Shown one piece after another: positions 1 through 7,245 of a DNA stretch of 8,057 nucleotides. Origin of the DNA: QHWK01 sp035315685 (GTDB taxonomy: Bacteria > Acidobacteriota > Vicinamibacteria > Vicinamibacterales > CAVVIG01); NCBI GenBank assembly GCA_035315685.1, contig DATFXR010000838.1, forward strand, positions 1 to 8,057, given 5' to 3'. Numbering within the stretch: the first letter of the stretch is position 1; each line of letters starts with the position of its first letter. Under the pieces are notes generated by a model that was not told the DNA's origin, ran no database searches, and was given only the letters and a program-made list of their open reading frames with translations. A program made the position numbers and the translations under genes.

Positions 1-18
1 GCGCCGCCACAAATGCGA

Positions 19-45
19 AGAGGTCGCCGGAAACCGGCGACCTCT
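19..45 (-). terminator. Perfect stem-loop downstream of tRNA-fMet
   Basis: A perfect 12-bp inverted repeat (arms 19-30 and 34-45, left arm AGAGGTCGCCGG) is separated by an AAA loop. It lies 15 bases beyond the 3' CCA end of the minus-strand tRNA, where an intrinsic terminator would be expected. Read on the minus strand, the stem is followed by TTCGCATTTG, only a weak T-tract. The GC-rich stem could still stop transcription, or it could act as a processing or RNA-stability hairpin. Confidence 0.6.
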
Positions 46-60
46 CGCTGCAAGTTGAAA

Positions 61-137
<77 letters not shown>

Positions 138-154
138 TCACTCGAAGAACACTC

Positions 155-184
155 AGTCTACCACACAAAACTGCACGCTGACCA
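155..184 (-). promoter_or_regulatory. Candidate promoter of tRNA-fMet
   Basis: On the minus strand a -35-like TGGTCA (179-184) and a -10-like TAGACT (155-160) are spaced by 18 bases. Each matches the sigma-70 consensus at four of six positions. The -10 box ends 17 bases before the mature tRNA 5' end, leaving a leader of about 10 nt for RNase P to remove, which is normal for a tRNA gene. The T-rich spacer stands out from the GC-rich surroundings. Confidence 0.4.
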
Positions 185-260
185 GTGGTGTGCCGCGCAC
201 AGCGTGTCGAGCCGCACACGCACACGACTGTAAGCCCCGGATGCGAAACGGTACACGCGT

Positions 261-470
261 ATGAAAGACGGGCAAAAACCGGCGGCGAAACGACGAAACG
301 GATGGGCACGAGCCTTGCTGTTTCCTGCGGGCATGAACGTGATCGGCGAATTGCTTCTTGTGACGTCCAGCGTTGCAGTCAGCCTCGCGGTATCGCGCCT
401 CGCGCTGAACGAATTGTTCCGACTGGTCCGCATTACGGCCCGGCCACCGCACGACCCGGCGGCGCGCTAA
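261..470 (+). CDS. Doubtful small single-span membrane protein
   Basis: This 69-codon frame runs from ATG to TAA. The predicted protein has a basic N-terminus (KRR near residues 10-12), a hydrophobic stretch at about residues 26-48 containing VIGELLLVTSSVAVSLAV, and a basic, Pro-rich tail. That would suit a small inner-membrane protein with one helix. Nothing identifies a family. No good Shine-Dalgarno sequence precedes the ATG (GGTACACGCGT lies upstream), and random frames stay open easily in DNA this GC-rich. It would converge on the dioxygenase gene, with 46 bases between the stops. The hydrophobic segment is the main reason to list it; it may well be noise. Confidence 0.25.
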   Translation: MKDGQKPAAKRRNGWARALLFPAGMNVIGELLLVTSSVAVSLAVSRLALNELFRLVRITARPPHDPAAR

Positions 471-516
471 CCGCCAGTCCACCAGCACACGACGTTCGGC
501 ATGTGCCGACGGCTCA

Positions 517-1254
517 TCACGCTTTCTCATCCGTGTACCCGGAATTGCTCACCTTGCATCGAAACGTGACAACGAGGACGTCACGGAAGCCAGCTCGGCT
601 GTTGTCGAGCGGCGTCACCGCGGTCACGCCATGCGCCACTCTCGAATCGTCGATGAGCGTCGCATCCAACGGATTCGTGAGCGTGAAGTTGCCGAGCGGC
701 CTCCGATCGAGGTCGTACACCGTCGTCACACCGCTGACGATGTTCTCGCGATTGATCAACATCACGAGCACGAAATCCACGCCGTCGCGATGCACGCCTT
801 CGGGCGTGGGCTGACCAGCGACGTCGGCGCGCGCCTCGATTCGGAACTGGTGGACCTCCACGCGCCACCGCCGGACGGCCGGCGCCAGCTCGCCGAACAC
901 GTGGCAGCAGTACCGCATCACCGTCCGCAGCGTGTCACCTGACCCGATCTCCAGCGTAACTGGCTCGAACCACCGCTCGATTCCACCAAACAGCTGGTTG
1001 TACTCCGGCGCCTGCACGTGCGGCTGGTGCACCTGGCGGTCCACGCTGCCGCCGGCGTCCGCCGCATACACCGCGAATCGACGCCGCCGAAATCGCTGTC
1101 CTTCCGCAAGGTACGGATCGATGGCAAGGTCGTTCCAACTCGCCGCAAACGTGTCCCAATCTGCGAGCGATCCGATCGACTCGAGCGCCGCGCGCATAGG
1201 TCCCGACGAAACGAACTGGTAGCCGCACTCGGCAATCGAGAGCGTGACTGTCAT
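517..1254 (-). CDS. 2OG-Fe(II) dioxygenase family protein
   Basis: This 245-residue protein belongs to the small stand-alone 2-oxoglutarate/Fe(II) dioxygenases (PF10014-type, which includes bacterial L-isoleucine 4-hydroxylase and BsmA-like proteins). Such enzymes couple decarboxylation of 2-oxoglutarate to hydroxylation of a small substrate, often a free amino acid. The iron triad is visible: H155 and D157 in GVHRDGVDFV, and H208 in DDSRVAHGV. R224 in FRDVLVVTF fits the 2-oxoglutarate carboxylate anchor. Conserved family blocks LINRENIVSG (166-175) and TLTNPLDATLIDD (191-203) lie between them. The length matches the family and no export signal is present, so it is cytoplasmic. The ATG start is supported by GGAGA about five bases upstream. 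The gene stands alone on its strand and is divergent from the MBL gene across about 100 bases. The family call is firm; the substrate cannot be told from sequence. Confidence 0.9.
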   Translation of the reverse strand: MTVTLSIAECGYQFVSSGPMRAALESIGSLADWDTFAASWNDLAIDPYLAEGQRFRRRRFAVYAADAGGSVDRQVHQPHVQAPEYNQLFGGIERWFEPVTLEIGSGDTLRTVMRYCCHVFGELAPAVRRWRVEVHQFRIEARADVAGQPTPEGVHRDGVDFVLVMLINRENIVSGVTTVYDLDRRPLGNFTLTNPLDATLIDDSRVAHGVTAVTPLDNSRAGFRDVLVVTFRCKVSNSGYTDEKA

Positions 1255-1357
1255 CAGGTCTCCGTTTCCCGCAGACCGTTGTATACGACGCGCGACCCGG
1301 GCGCCGATCCAATCACGACTTGGTCTGCCTGAAACCCGCGTGCGATAGCATTAGGGC
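1255..1357. promoter_or_regulatory. Divergent promoter region, dioxygenase / MBL operon
   Basis: These 103 bases separate two divergent genes and must carry both promoters unless one lies inside a gene. The minus strand has a -10-like TATACA (1280-1285), 25 bases before the dioxygenase ATG, but no -35 at proper spacing. On the plus strand TAGCAT (1346-1351) sits only 6 bases from the MBL ATG and TTGGTC (1320-1325) is 20 bases from it, so no convincing pair is seen. The GTATAC at 1281-1286 is a small palindrome. I claim only that the region is regulatory by position. Confidence 0.35.
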
Positions 1358-2317
1358 ATGCCTGTTCTGATCGCACTGATCGTGGCGTTGGTCGCCTCGT
1401 CCGCTCTTGCGCAACCGTCCGTGGTCCGCACGGCGGATCCCGCCAAGCGCGGCCTCAAGGAGTCGGATTTCCCGCGCACGATCAGAGTCGCCGAGAACGT
1501 GTACACGTACGAGGACTTCCACGCCGGACCCGAGAAGTTCACGACCACCAACATGTTCGTCGTCACCGACGAAGGCGTGCTCGTCGCCGACGGCCAGGGC
1601 AGCCCGGCTCAGACGAAAGGACTGGTGGACGCGATCGCGAAGGTGACGCCGAAGCCGATCAAATACGTCGTCATCTGCTCCGATCACGGCGACCACACCG
1701 GCGGCAACCTCTCGTTTCCACCGGACGTGAAGTACGTCGTGCACCCGCTGTCCAAGGCAACGCTGGATCGGCAGGCACCACCGGCGGCGCCGGCCGGACG
1801 CGCGGGCCGCGGCGCGGCCCGGGTGTGGGAGCTGCCGAACGACGCGGAGCTGGTGTTCGAGCGGAAGGCGCTGAGGCTTGGCAGCGAAGAGATTCAGATC
1901 CTGTTCCTCGGACGCGCGCACACGGGCGGCGATCTCAGCGTCTACCTGCCGCGCCAGAGGATCCTGTTTCTGAGCGAGACGTTTCTGAACCGGGTGTTTC
2001 CGGCGATGCGCTCGGCCTACCCGAGCGACTGGCTGAAAGCGCTGGATCGCGCGGAGGCGATGAACGCCGACCTGTACATCCCCGGCCACGGCTTCACCGA
2101 GTCGGGCCCGGTCTCGAAGGAGGAACTGCGCGCGTATCACAAGGCGCTCACCGCCGTGATCGCCGAGGCGACGCGCCTTCACAACGCCGGCATGCCCGTC
2201 GAAGAGGCAGTCAAGCAGGCGAAGTGGGGAGAGTACGCGGCGTGGACACTCGCCGAGTCGCAGGGGCCGATCGCGATTCGCAAGGTCTACGAGGACCTCG
2301 ACGGGAAGCTCAAATAG
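1358..2317 (+). CDS. Secreted MBL-fold metallo-hydrolase, altered metal site
   Basis: This 319-residue protein has a Sec signal peptide (hydrophobic residues 2-17, probable cleavage after ALA at residue 18) and so acts in the periplasm or outside. The rest is a metallo-beta-lactamase fold: TTTNMFVVTDEGVLVADG (62-79), the metal motif SDHGDHTGGN (108-117), GRAHTGGDLSVYLP (185-198), RILFLSETF (201-209) and IPGHG (241-245). The usual first His of HxHxDH is Ser108; H110, D112, H113, H188 and H244 are kept, and the bridging Asp is replaced by Glu at 207. The family includes lactamases, lactonases, thioesterases and many uncharacterised hydrolases, so no substrate can be named. A Pro/Ala/Gly/Arg-rich insert lies at about 139-155. 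The ATG has only a weak AGGG two bases upstream. It is the first gene of the likely operon, 62 bases ahead of the dehydratase. Confidence 0.85.
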   Translation: MPVLIALIVALVASSALAQPSVVRTADPAKRGLKESDFPRTIRVAENVYTYEDFHAGPEKFTTTNMFVVTDEGVLVADGQGSPAQTKGLVDAIAKVTPKPIKYVVICSDHGDHTGGNLSFPPDVKYVVHPLSKATLDRQAPPAAPAGRAGRGAARVWELPNDAELVFERKALRLGSEEIQILFLGRAHTGGDLSVYLPRQRILFLSETFLNRVFPAMRSAYPSDWLKALDRAEAMNADLYIPGHGFTESGPVSKEELRAYHKALTAVIAEATRLHNAGMPVEEAVKQAKWGEYAAWTLAESQGPIAIRKVYEDLDGKLK

Positions 2318-2379
2318 TCGTCCCGGACCCGCGGTACCCAGATATTGAAATAGTCCAGCTGCGCGAGCGCCAAGACAGC

Positions 2380-3405
2380 ATGACCGTCACCACACTCCCG
2401 ACATTCGAAGACGTCGAGAACGCCGCTCGACAGATTGCCGGCGCCGCGCACCGCACGCCGGTTGCCACCTCACGAACCGTCAATCGCCGGACCGGCGCCG
2501 ATGTGTTCTTCAAGTGCGAGAACCTGCAGCGCGGCGGCGCATTCAAGTTCCGCGGGGCCTACAACGCGCTGTCACGGCTTTCGGCGGACGAAAGACGCCG
2601 CGGCGTCGTCACGTTCTCGTCCGGCAATCACGCGCAGGCGATCGCGCTTGCCGGGCAGGTGCTCGACATTCCGCGCGTGATCGTGATGCCGACAGACGCC
2701 CCATCCGTGAAGCAGGTTGCGACAACCGGCTATGGGGGCGAAGTCGTGCTCTACGATCGCGACCGTGAGGATCGCGAGGCGATCGGCCGCAGTCTCGCAC
2801 AGGAGCGTGGCCTCACGCTGATTCCGCCCTACGATCATCCGCACATCATCGCCGGACAGGGCACTGCCGCGCGCGAGTTGTTCGAAGATGCCGGCCCGCT
2901 CGATTTTCTGTTCGTCCCGTGCGGCGGCGGCGGACTGCTGTCGGGTTCCGCGCTGGCCGCGCGCGCGGTGGCCCCAGCGTGCAAGGTGATCGGCGTGGAG
3001 CCAGCCGCTGGCGACGATGCGACGCGGTCGTTTCGGACGAAGCAATTGCAGACCGTTCACAATCCGAAAACCGTCGCCGATGGCGCGCGCACTCCCTCAC
3101 TCGGGTCGCTCACCTTCCCGCTCGTCCTGGAGCACGTCAGCGCGATGACGACCGTGGACGATGCGACGCTGCTGCGCACGATGTTCTACCTCTGGGAGCG
3201 GATGAAACTGGTCGTCGAGCCAACTGGCGCGCTCGCCGCGGCGGCCGCGCTGGCGTCGAATCCTGATCCTCGCTCCGGCGACGATCCGCGCACCAATCAC
3301 GATCTCACCCCGGGGCGCGATCTTCGCGGCGCACGTATCGGCGTGATCCTGAGCGGCGGGAACGTCGATCTCAGCCAGGTCTCCGCGTGGCTCGCCGCCG
3401 TCTGA
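2380..3405 (+). CDS. PLP-dependent threonine/serine dehydratase
   Basis: This 341-residue fold-type II PLP enzyme probably deaminates threonine or serine to 2-oxobutyrate or pyruvate plus ammonia. The Schiff-base lysine is K56 in GGAFKFRGA. The substrate loop SSGNHAQ is at 80-86, the phosphate-binding loop GGGG at 182-185, and the Ser that contacts the pyridine nitrogen is S325 in LSGGN. EPAAGDD (207-213) matches the divalent-metal site of serine-racemase-like members (E207, G211, D213). No ACT regulatory domain follows, so it is the short, catabolic or racemase-like form rather than feedback-controlled biosynthetic IlvA. Serine racemase or threo-3-hydroxyaspartate ammonia-lyase remain possible. 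A polar insert of about 23 residues (294-316) precedes the last strand and is unusual. The open frame continues far upstream through the MBL gene, but the homology begins at ATG 2380, which lacks a strong Shine-Dalgarno sequence. Confidence 0.9.
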   Translation: MTVTTLPTFEDVENAARQIAGAAHRTPVATSRTVNRRTGADVFFKCENLQRGGAFKFRGAYNALSRLSADERRRGVVTFSSGNHAQAIALAGQVLDIPRVIVMPTDAPSVKQVATTGYGGEVVLYDRDREDREAIGRSLAQERGLTLIPPYDHPHIIAGQGTAARELFEDAGPLDFLFVPCGGGGLLSGSALAARAVAPACKVIGVEPAAGDDATRSFRTKQLQTVHNPKTVADGARTPSLGSLTFPLVLEHVSAMTTVDDATLLRTMFYLWERMKLVVEPTGALAAAAALASNPDPRSGDDPRTNHDLTPGRDLRGARIGVILSGGNVDLSQVSAWLAAV

Positions 3406-4898
3406 CCCGCGCGTGCATCATCGCCGCGGCGATCGTCGTATCGCTGGCGGCGCAGCAGGAAGAACCAGGCTCGCCGCGGGCGAGGGCGCCACTCACGCTC
3501 CTCCAGATCAACGACGTCTATGCCACGGGCCCGATCGACGGCGTCGGCGGACTGGCACGCGTCGCGACGTTGAAGCGCCGGCTGGCCGCGGCGGGCCGGA
3601 CGCCGTTTCTCGTGCTGGCGGGCGATTTCCTCTCGCCGTCGGTCGCGTCGAGCGTGTTCCGAGGCGCGCAGATGATCGCCGCGCTCAACGCCGCCGGCCT
3701 CGATCTCGCCACGCTCGGCAACCACGAGTTCGACTTCGGGGACGACGTCCTGATCGATCGCATGCACGAGGCGAAGTGGCAGTGGGTGGTCGCGAATGTC
3801 GTCGACACGCGCACGAACCGGCCGATCGGCGACGCCGCGCCGTACGTGGTGAAAACCTTCGGTGGACTGAAGGTCGGCTTCATCGGCCTCTGCCTGACCA
3901 CACTCGAAATCAGCGCGGACAAGCTGACGCACACACGGTTGCGCGATCCGATCGAGGCTGCGGCCGAGTACCTCCCGCGGTTGAAGAGCGAGGGCGCGAC
4001 GGTGATCGTCGCGGTGACGCACCTGCCGTTCGCGGGCGATCGCGCCCTGATTGAGCGATTCCCCGAGATCGACCTGGTGATCGGCGGGCACGAGCACTCG
4101 GTGATCACGGCGACCGAGAACCGGACGCTGGTCAGCAAGGCCGGCACCGACGCGCGCTGGGTCGCGCGCATCGACATCAATCGCCGTCCGGAGGGAACGA
4201 TCGAGCGGTTCTACGAACTCCTGCCGGTCACGAGCGCCATTCCCGACGAGCCGGAGACGGCCGCGGTGGTTGCGTCGTACGAATCACGCCTCGGAACCGC
4301 GCTCGACACGGTGATCGGGACGACGAGCGTGCCGCTCGATGCAGTGGCTGTGCGACTTCGCTCATCGGAGCGCAACGTCGGCAATTTCGTCGCCGACGCG
4401 GTTCGCGCCGACACGGGCGCCGACATCGCGCTGATCAACGCCGGCAGCATCCGCGGTGATCGGGTCTACCCCGCCGGTCCGATCACCGTTCGGATGGTCA
4501 CGTCGCTGCATCCGTTCGACAACGTGATCGGCAAGGTGCGTGTAGCGGGGCGCGTCGTGCTGGCGGCGCTGCGCAATGGCGTTGCGCGGTTTCCGGCGGC
4601 GGCCGGTGCGTTTCCGCAGGTGTCCGGCCTCACCTTCGCGATCGATCCGAACGCGCAGAACGACGCGCGCGTCGTCGATGTGCGCGTGAACGGCGAGCCG
4701 CTCGATCCGGAGAAGCGCTATGTCCTCGCGATCCCGGACTACATCTTCAAGGGCGGGGACGGCTACACGATGTTTCGCGACGGCGACGTGCTCGTCACGC
4801 CGGAGGAGGGAGGCCTGCTCACCACCGCGCTCGCGAGATACGTCATCGCCAGGAAAGACATCGCGCCGGCGGTCGAAGGCCGCGTCACCGTGCGGTGA
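3387..4898 (+). CDS. Secreted UshA-like 5'-nucleotidase / metallophosphatase
   Basis: This 503-residue two-domain protein is expected to remove phosphate from nucleotides or similar esters outside the cytoplasm. Residues 1-22 form a Sec signal (RRR, then a hydrophobic run, cleavage near LAAQQ). The calcineurin-like metal domain shows QINDVY (40-45), AGDFLSPS (78-85), GNHEFDFG (111-118), VTHLP (210-214) and GGHEH (233-237). The usual DxH of the first motif is D43-V-Y45, as in the NDVY-bearing subgroup of the family. The C-terminal nucleotidase domain (about 308-470) has NVGNFVADAVR (330-340), NAGSIRGD (351-358) and IFKGGDGYTMF (453-463), which stack on the nucleoside in UshA. The start is GTG, with AGGT about seven bases upstream, overlapping the dehydratase by 19 bases. 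That suggests translational coupling; no ATG occurs before residue 96, inside the catalytic domain. Confidence 0.92.
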   Translation: MARRRLTRACIIAAAIVVSLAAQQEEPGSPRARAPLTLLQINDVYATGPIDGVGGLARVATLKRRLAAAGRTPFLVLAGDFLSPSVASSVFRGAQMIAALNAAGLDLATLGNHEFDFGDDVLIDRMHEAKWQWVVANVVDTRTNRPIGDAAPYVVKTFGGLKVGFIGLCLTTLEISADKLTHTRLRDPIEAAAEYLPRLKSEGATVIVAVTHLPFAGDRALIERFPEIDLVIGGHEHSVITATENRTLVSKAGTDARWVARIDINRRPEGTIERFYELLPVTSAIPDEPETAAVVASYESRLGTALDTVIGTTSVPLDAVAVRLRSSERNVGNFVADAVRADTGADIALINAGSIRGDRVYPAGPITVRMVTSLHPFDNVIGKVRVAGRVVLAALRNGVARFPAAAGAFPQVSGLTFAIDPNAQNDARVVDVRVNGEPLDPEKRYVLAIPDYIFKGGDGYTMFRDGDVLVTPEEGGLLTTALARYVIARKDIAPAVEGRVTVR

Positions 4899-4899
4899 C
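4884..4899. terminator. Palindrome enclosing two convergent stop codons
   Basis: The sequence GTCACCGTGCGGTGAC is a 7-bp perfect inverted repeat around a 2-bp centre. The nucleotidase TGA (4896-4898) and the msrQ TGA (complement of 4885-4887) sit in opposite arms, so both genes end inside the same hairpin and their coding regions overlap by 14 bases. It could act as a bidirectional terminator or mRNA-end hairpin, but no T-tract follows on either strand. The symmetry also follows partly from both proteins ending in V-T-x-R. Confidence 0.35.
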
Positions 4900-5571
4900 C
4901 GGCGCGGCGCGAGGCACCACCGCGCGGCGCTTGTTCGCCCAGTACACTCTCGCGCCCAGCAGCACCGCGACGATCGCGCCGTAGGCGGCGGGGCGACTGA
5001 TGTCGGCCTTCACGAGCCACCAGTAGTGCACGACGACGAGCACGCCGGTCGCGTAGACGAGCCTGTGCAGCCGATTCCACGCGCGGCCGCCGAGGCGACG
5101 GATCATCCCGGCGGTTGACGTCAACGTCAGCGGCAGCATGCTCAGCCACGCGCTGAAGCCAATCGTGATAAACGGCCGCTTGTAGATGTCGTCCCAAATC
5201 GCCGCGCCCAGGTGGCGCGCCGTTGACCACGCGATGTAGCCGTCGGGGAAGTCGACGAGGCTCGCGAACCGGTCCACGATGATGTAGGTGAGGAAGTGGA
5301 GCGTGGCGTAGAAGAACGCGAACAGGCCGGTCATGCGGCGAAACTTGATCGCCTGATTCCAGCCGGTGATTTTCCGCAACGGCGTGATCGCGAGCGTGAT
5401 GCAGACGAAGCGCAGCGCCCAGATGCCGGTTTCGTTGGTGAGATCGCTGAGCGGATTGGCGCTGAGGTTGCCGGTGAACACCGCCCAGACCAGCCACGCC
5501 GCGGGCCCCAGCGACGCGACGAACACGAGCGGCTTCAAGCCGAAGCGGAGCAAGCGATCTGAAATAGCCAC
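4885..5571 (-). CDS. msrQ: MsrQ, heme-binding membrane subunit of MsrPQ
   Basis: MsrQ (YedZ) is an inner-membrane b-type heme protein that passes electrons, mainly from quinols, to periplasmic MsrP. This 228-residue version has about six hydrophobic spans. The conserved histidines are visible: H92 in FFYATLHFLTY, H169 in NRLHRLVYA and H182 in VVVHYWW. Other family blocks are ITPLRK (62-67) and LTLTSTAGM (148-156). The frame has no ATG near the start of homology. I chose GTG at 5571 because it gives an N-terminus like that of E. coli MsrQ. GTG at 5577 (two codons longer) and GTG at 5598 (nine longer, with GAGGG only three bases away) are alternatives. It follows msrP by 86 bases on the same strand. 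Its 3' end overlaps the convergent nucleotidase gene by 14 bases. The product is certain; the exact start is not. Confidence 0.93.
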   Translation of the reverse strand: MAISDRLLRFGLKPLVFVASLGPAAWLVWAVFTGNLSANPLSDLTNETGIWALRFVCITLAITPLRKITGWNQAIKFRRMTGLFAFFYATLHFLTYIIVDRFASLVDFPDGYIAWSTARHLGAAIWDDIYKRPFITIGFSAWLSMLPLTLTSTAGMIRRLGGRAWNRLHRLVYATGVLVVVHYWWLVKADISRPAAYGAIVAVLLGARVYWANKRRAVVPRAAPVTAR

Positions 5572-5657
5572 ACCCACGTTGACGCCGACGCTCGGCACCA
5601 GCCCTCGCGCTTCACGGGACGCAGCTACCGCTAGCCCCCGGCCCGACAGCGAAGTCG

Positions 5658-6623
<966 letters not shown>

Positions 6624-6669
6624 AGCTCTGGCCTTTCGATGCCGGCGACCGGCGGACGTTACAGCTCTC

Positions 6670-6675
6670 ATTATA
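6670..6675 (-). promoter_or_regulatory. TATAAT -10 box of msrPQ
   Basis: A perfect sigma-70 -10 hexamer, TATAAT, lies on the minus strand within CCTTTTATAATGAG, an AT-rich island in GC-rich DNA. It ends 46 bases before the msrP ATG, giving a leader of about 40 nt. No good -35 is found at 16-18 bases (the 17-base position reads GGCAGC), so the promoter may depend on an activator. The box also argues against msrP starts farther upstream. Confidence 0.5.
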
Positions 6676-6805
6676 AAAGGAACGGCCGGACCGCTGCCGC
6701 CCCGCGGGCGCCTGCACTCCCTACGTGGGGTACTCCGGTTCGGTTGCCTTCGGGCGCGGCGGATCTCGGCTGATTTTCGCTGAACGCGCGAATTGACGCG
6801 TCGAG

Positions 6806-6856
6806 GGCCTTCGCCACCCCGGTTGACGGTCCTGCCGCAGCCGCGACGCGAAGGCC
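6806..6856 (-). terminator. Inverted repeat after the small exported-protein gene
   Basis: A 9-bp perfect inverted repeat (GGCCTTCGC at 6806-6814 and GCGAAGGCC at 6848-6856) begins five bases past the minus-strand stop of the 100-residue gene. The intervening 33 bases would form a large loop and no T-tract follows. It could be a weak or Rho-assisted termination structure. The rest of the interval 6681-6805 shows no gene, and no riboswitch family that I recognise. Confidence 0.25.
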
Positions 6857-6861
6857 GGGCC

Positions 6862-7164
6862 CTAGGCGGCCTTCCGCACCACGGCGGCAAGACCGAACAG
6901 AATGGCGCCAATGCCCGCCAACTTCGCGGCATCGGACACCTGGAGCGGGGATGTTGAGGTCGCCGGCTCACCGACTCTGAAGATGATCGGTGCGGTCACG
7001 GACGTTGCGGCCGGTGTTGTCACGTCAGCCGCCACTGCGGGCGCTGCCGCATAGTGCCCCTGCGAGATACCCGGCATCGACTCGACCGACAGTGCATAGC
7101 CCACCGGCACGACGAGCGCGGCGACGAGCGCCGCAAAAAAAAAGACCCGATATCTTTTCCGCAT
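6862..7164 (-). CDS. Small exported protein with PEP-CTERM-like tail
   Basis: This gene encodes 100 residues of no family I can name. Residues 1-26 look like a Sec signal (MRKRYR, then FFFAALVAALVVPVGYALS). The middle (about 30-75) is rich in Ala, Pro, Thr, Ser and Val, like a disordered or surface-exposed linker. The end has the three-part build of exosortase sorting tails: a short motif VSD at 76-78, a hydrophobic helix (LAGIGAILFGLAAVV, 82-96) and basic residues R97 and K98. True PEP-CTERM tails have Pro-Glu-Pro or VPD in place of VSD, so this is only a resemblance; a plain C-terminal anchor is the alternative. I chose the ATG at 7164, preceded by GCGGGGCTG, because it puts the signal peptide at the N-terminus. 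An in-frame ATG at 7239 would add 25 residues with no Shine-Dalgarno sequence. The signal is encoded across a T9 run. Confidence 0.6.
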   Translation of the reverse strand: MRKRYRVFFFAALVAALVVPVGYALSVESMPGISQGHYAAAPAVAADVTTPAATSVTAPIIFRVGEPATSTSPLQVSDAAKLAGIGAILFGLAAVVRKAA

Positions 7165-7245
7165 CAGCCCCGCTCTCTCGACCACGACCTGGAATCGGTT
7201 CGATTGCAGAGCCGTCAGGTCAACCGCGCGCTGCGTCATTCGCTA

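Larger units (their letters stand above)
138..516. other. Gene-poor interval between tRNA and dioxygenase
   Basis: This stretch of about 380 bases holds the tRNA promoter region, the doubtful small ORF at 261-470 and a short hairpin (TCGGCA, TG, TGCCGA at 496-509) just past the dioxygenase stop. That hairpin has no T-tract on either strand, so its role as a terminator is unconvincing. Several other long open frames cross the region on both strands, but none shows a recognisable motif or a ribosome binding site. I see no repeat array, mobile element or RNA gene in it. Confidence 0.5.

Noticed and set aside
496..509. Hairpin TCGGCA-TG-TGCCGA as terminator of the dioxygenase gene
   Set aside because: The stem is only 6 bp with a 2-base loop and no T-tract on either strand.
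153..530. 125-codon minus-strand frame after the dioxygenase
   Set aside because: It overlaps the dioxygenase 3' end and the tRNA promoter, lacks a ribosome binding site and has no motif.
1313..2182. 289-codon minus-strand frame opposite the MBL gene
   Set aside because: It is an Arg/Val/His-rich shadow without any family motif, lying opposite a gene with clear motifs.
1825..2379. In-frame upstream extension of the dehydratase frame, overlapping the MBL gene
   Set aside because: The upstream translation is Arg/Gly-rich out-of-frame sequence of the MBL gene. Family similarity begins at ATG 2380.
3297..4097. 266-codon minus-strand frame opposite the nucleotidase
   Set aside because: It has the composition of an antisense shadow and no motif. 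The plus-strand gene explains the region.
6681..6805. Possible riboswitch or small RNA between the small exported gene and msrP
   Set aside because: I compared it by eye with c-di-GMP, TPP and molybdenum-cofactor element patterns and recognised none. GC-rich local pairing alone is not evidence.
6624..6971. N-terminal extension of the msrP frame
   Set aside because: It would put more than 100 unrelated residues ahead of the Tat signal and would span the TATAAT box. ATG 6623 has a ribosome binding site.
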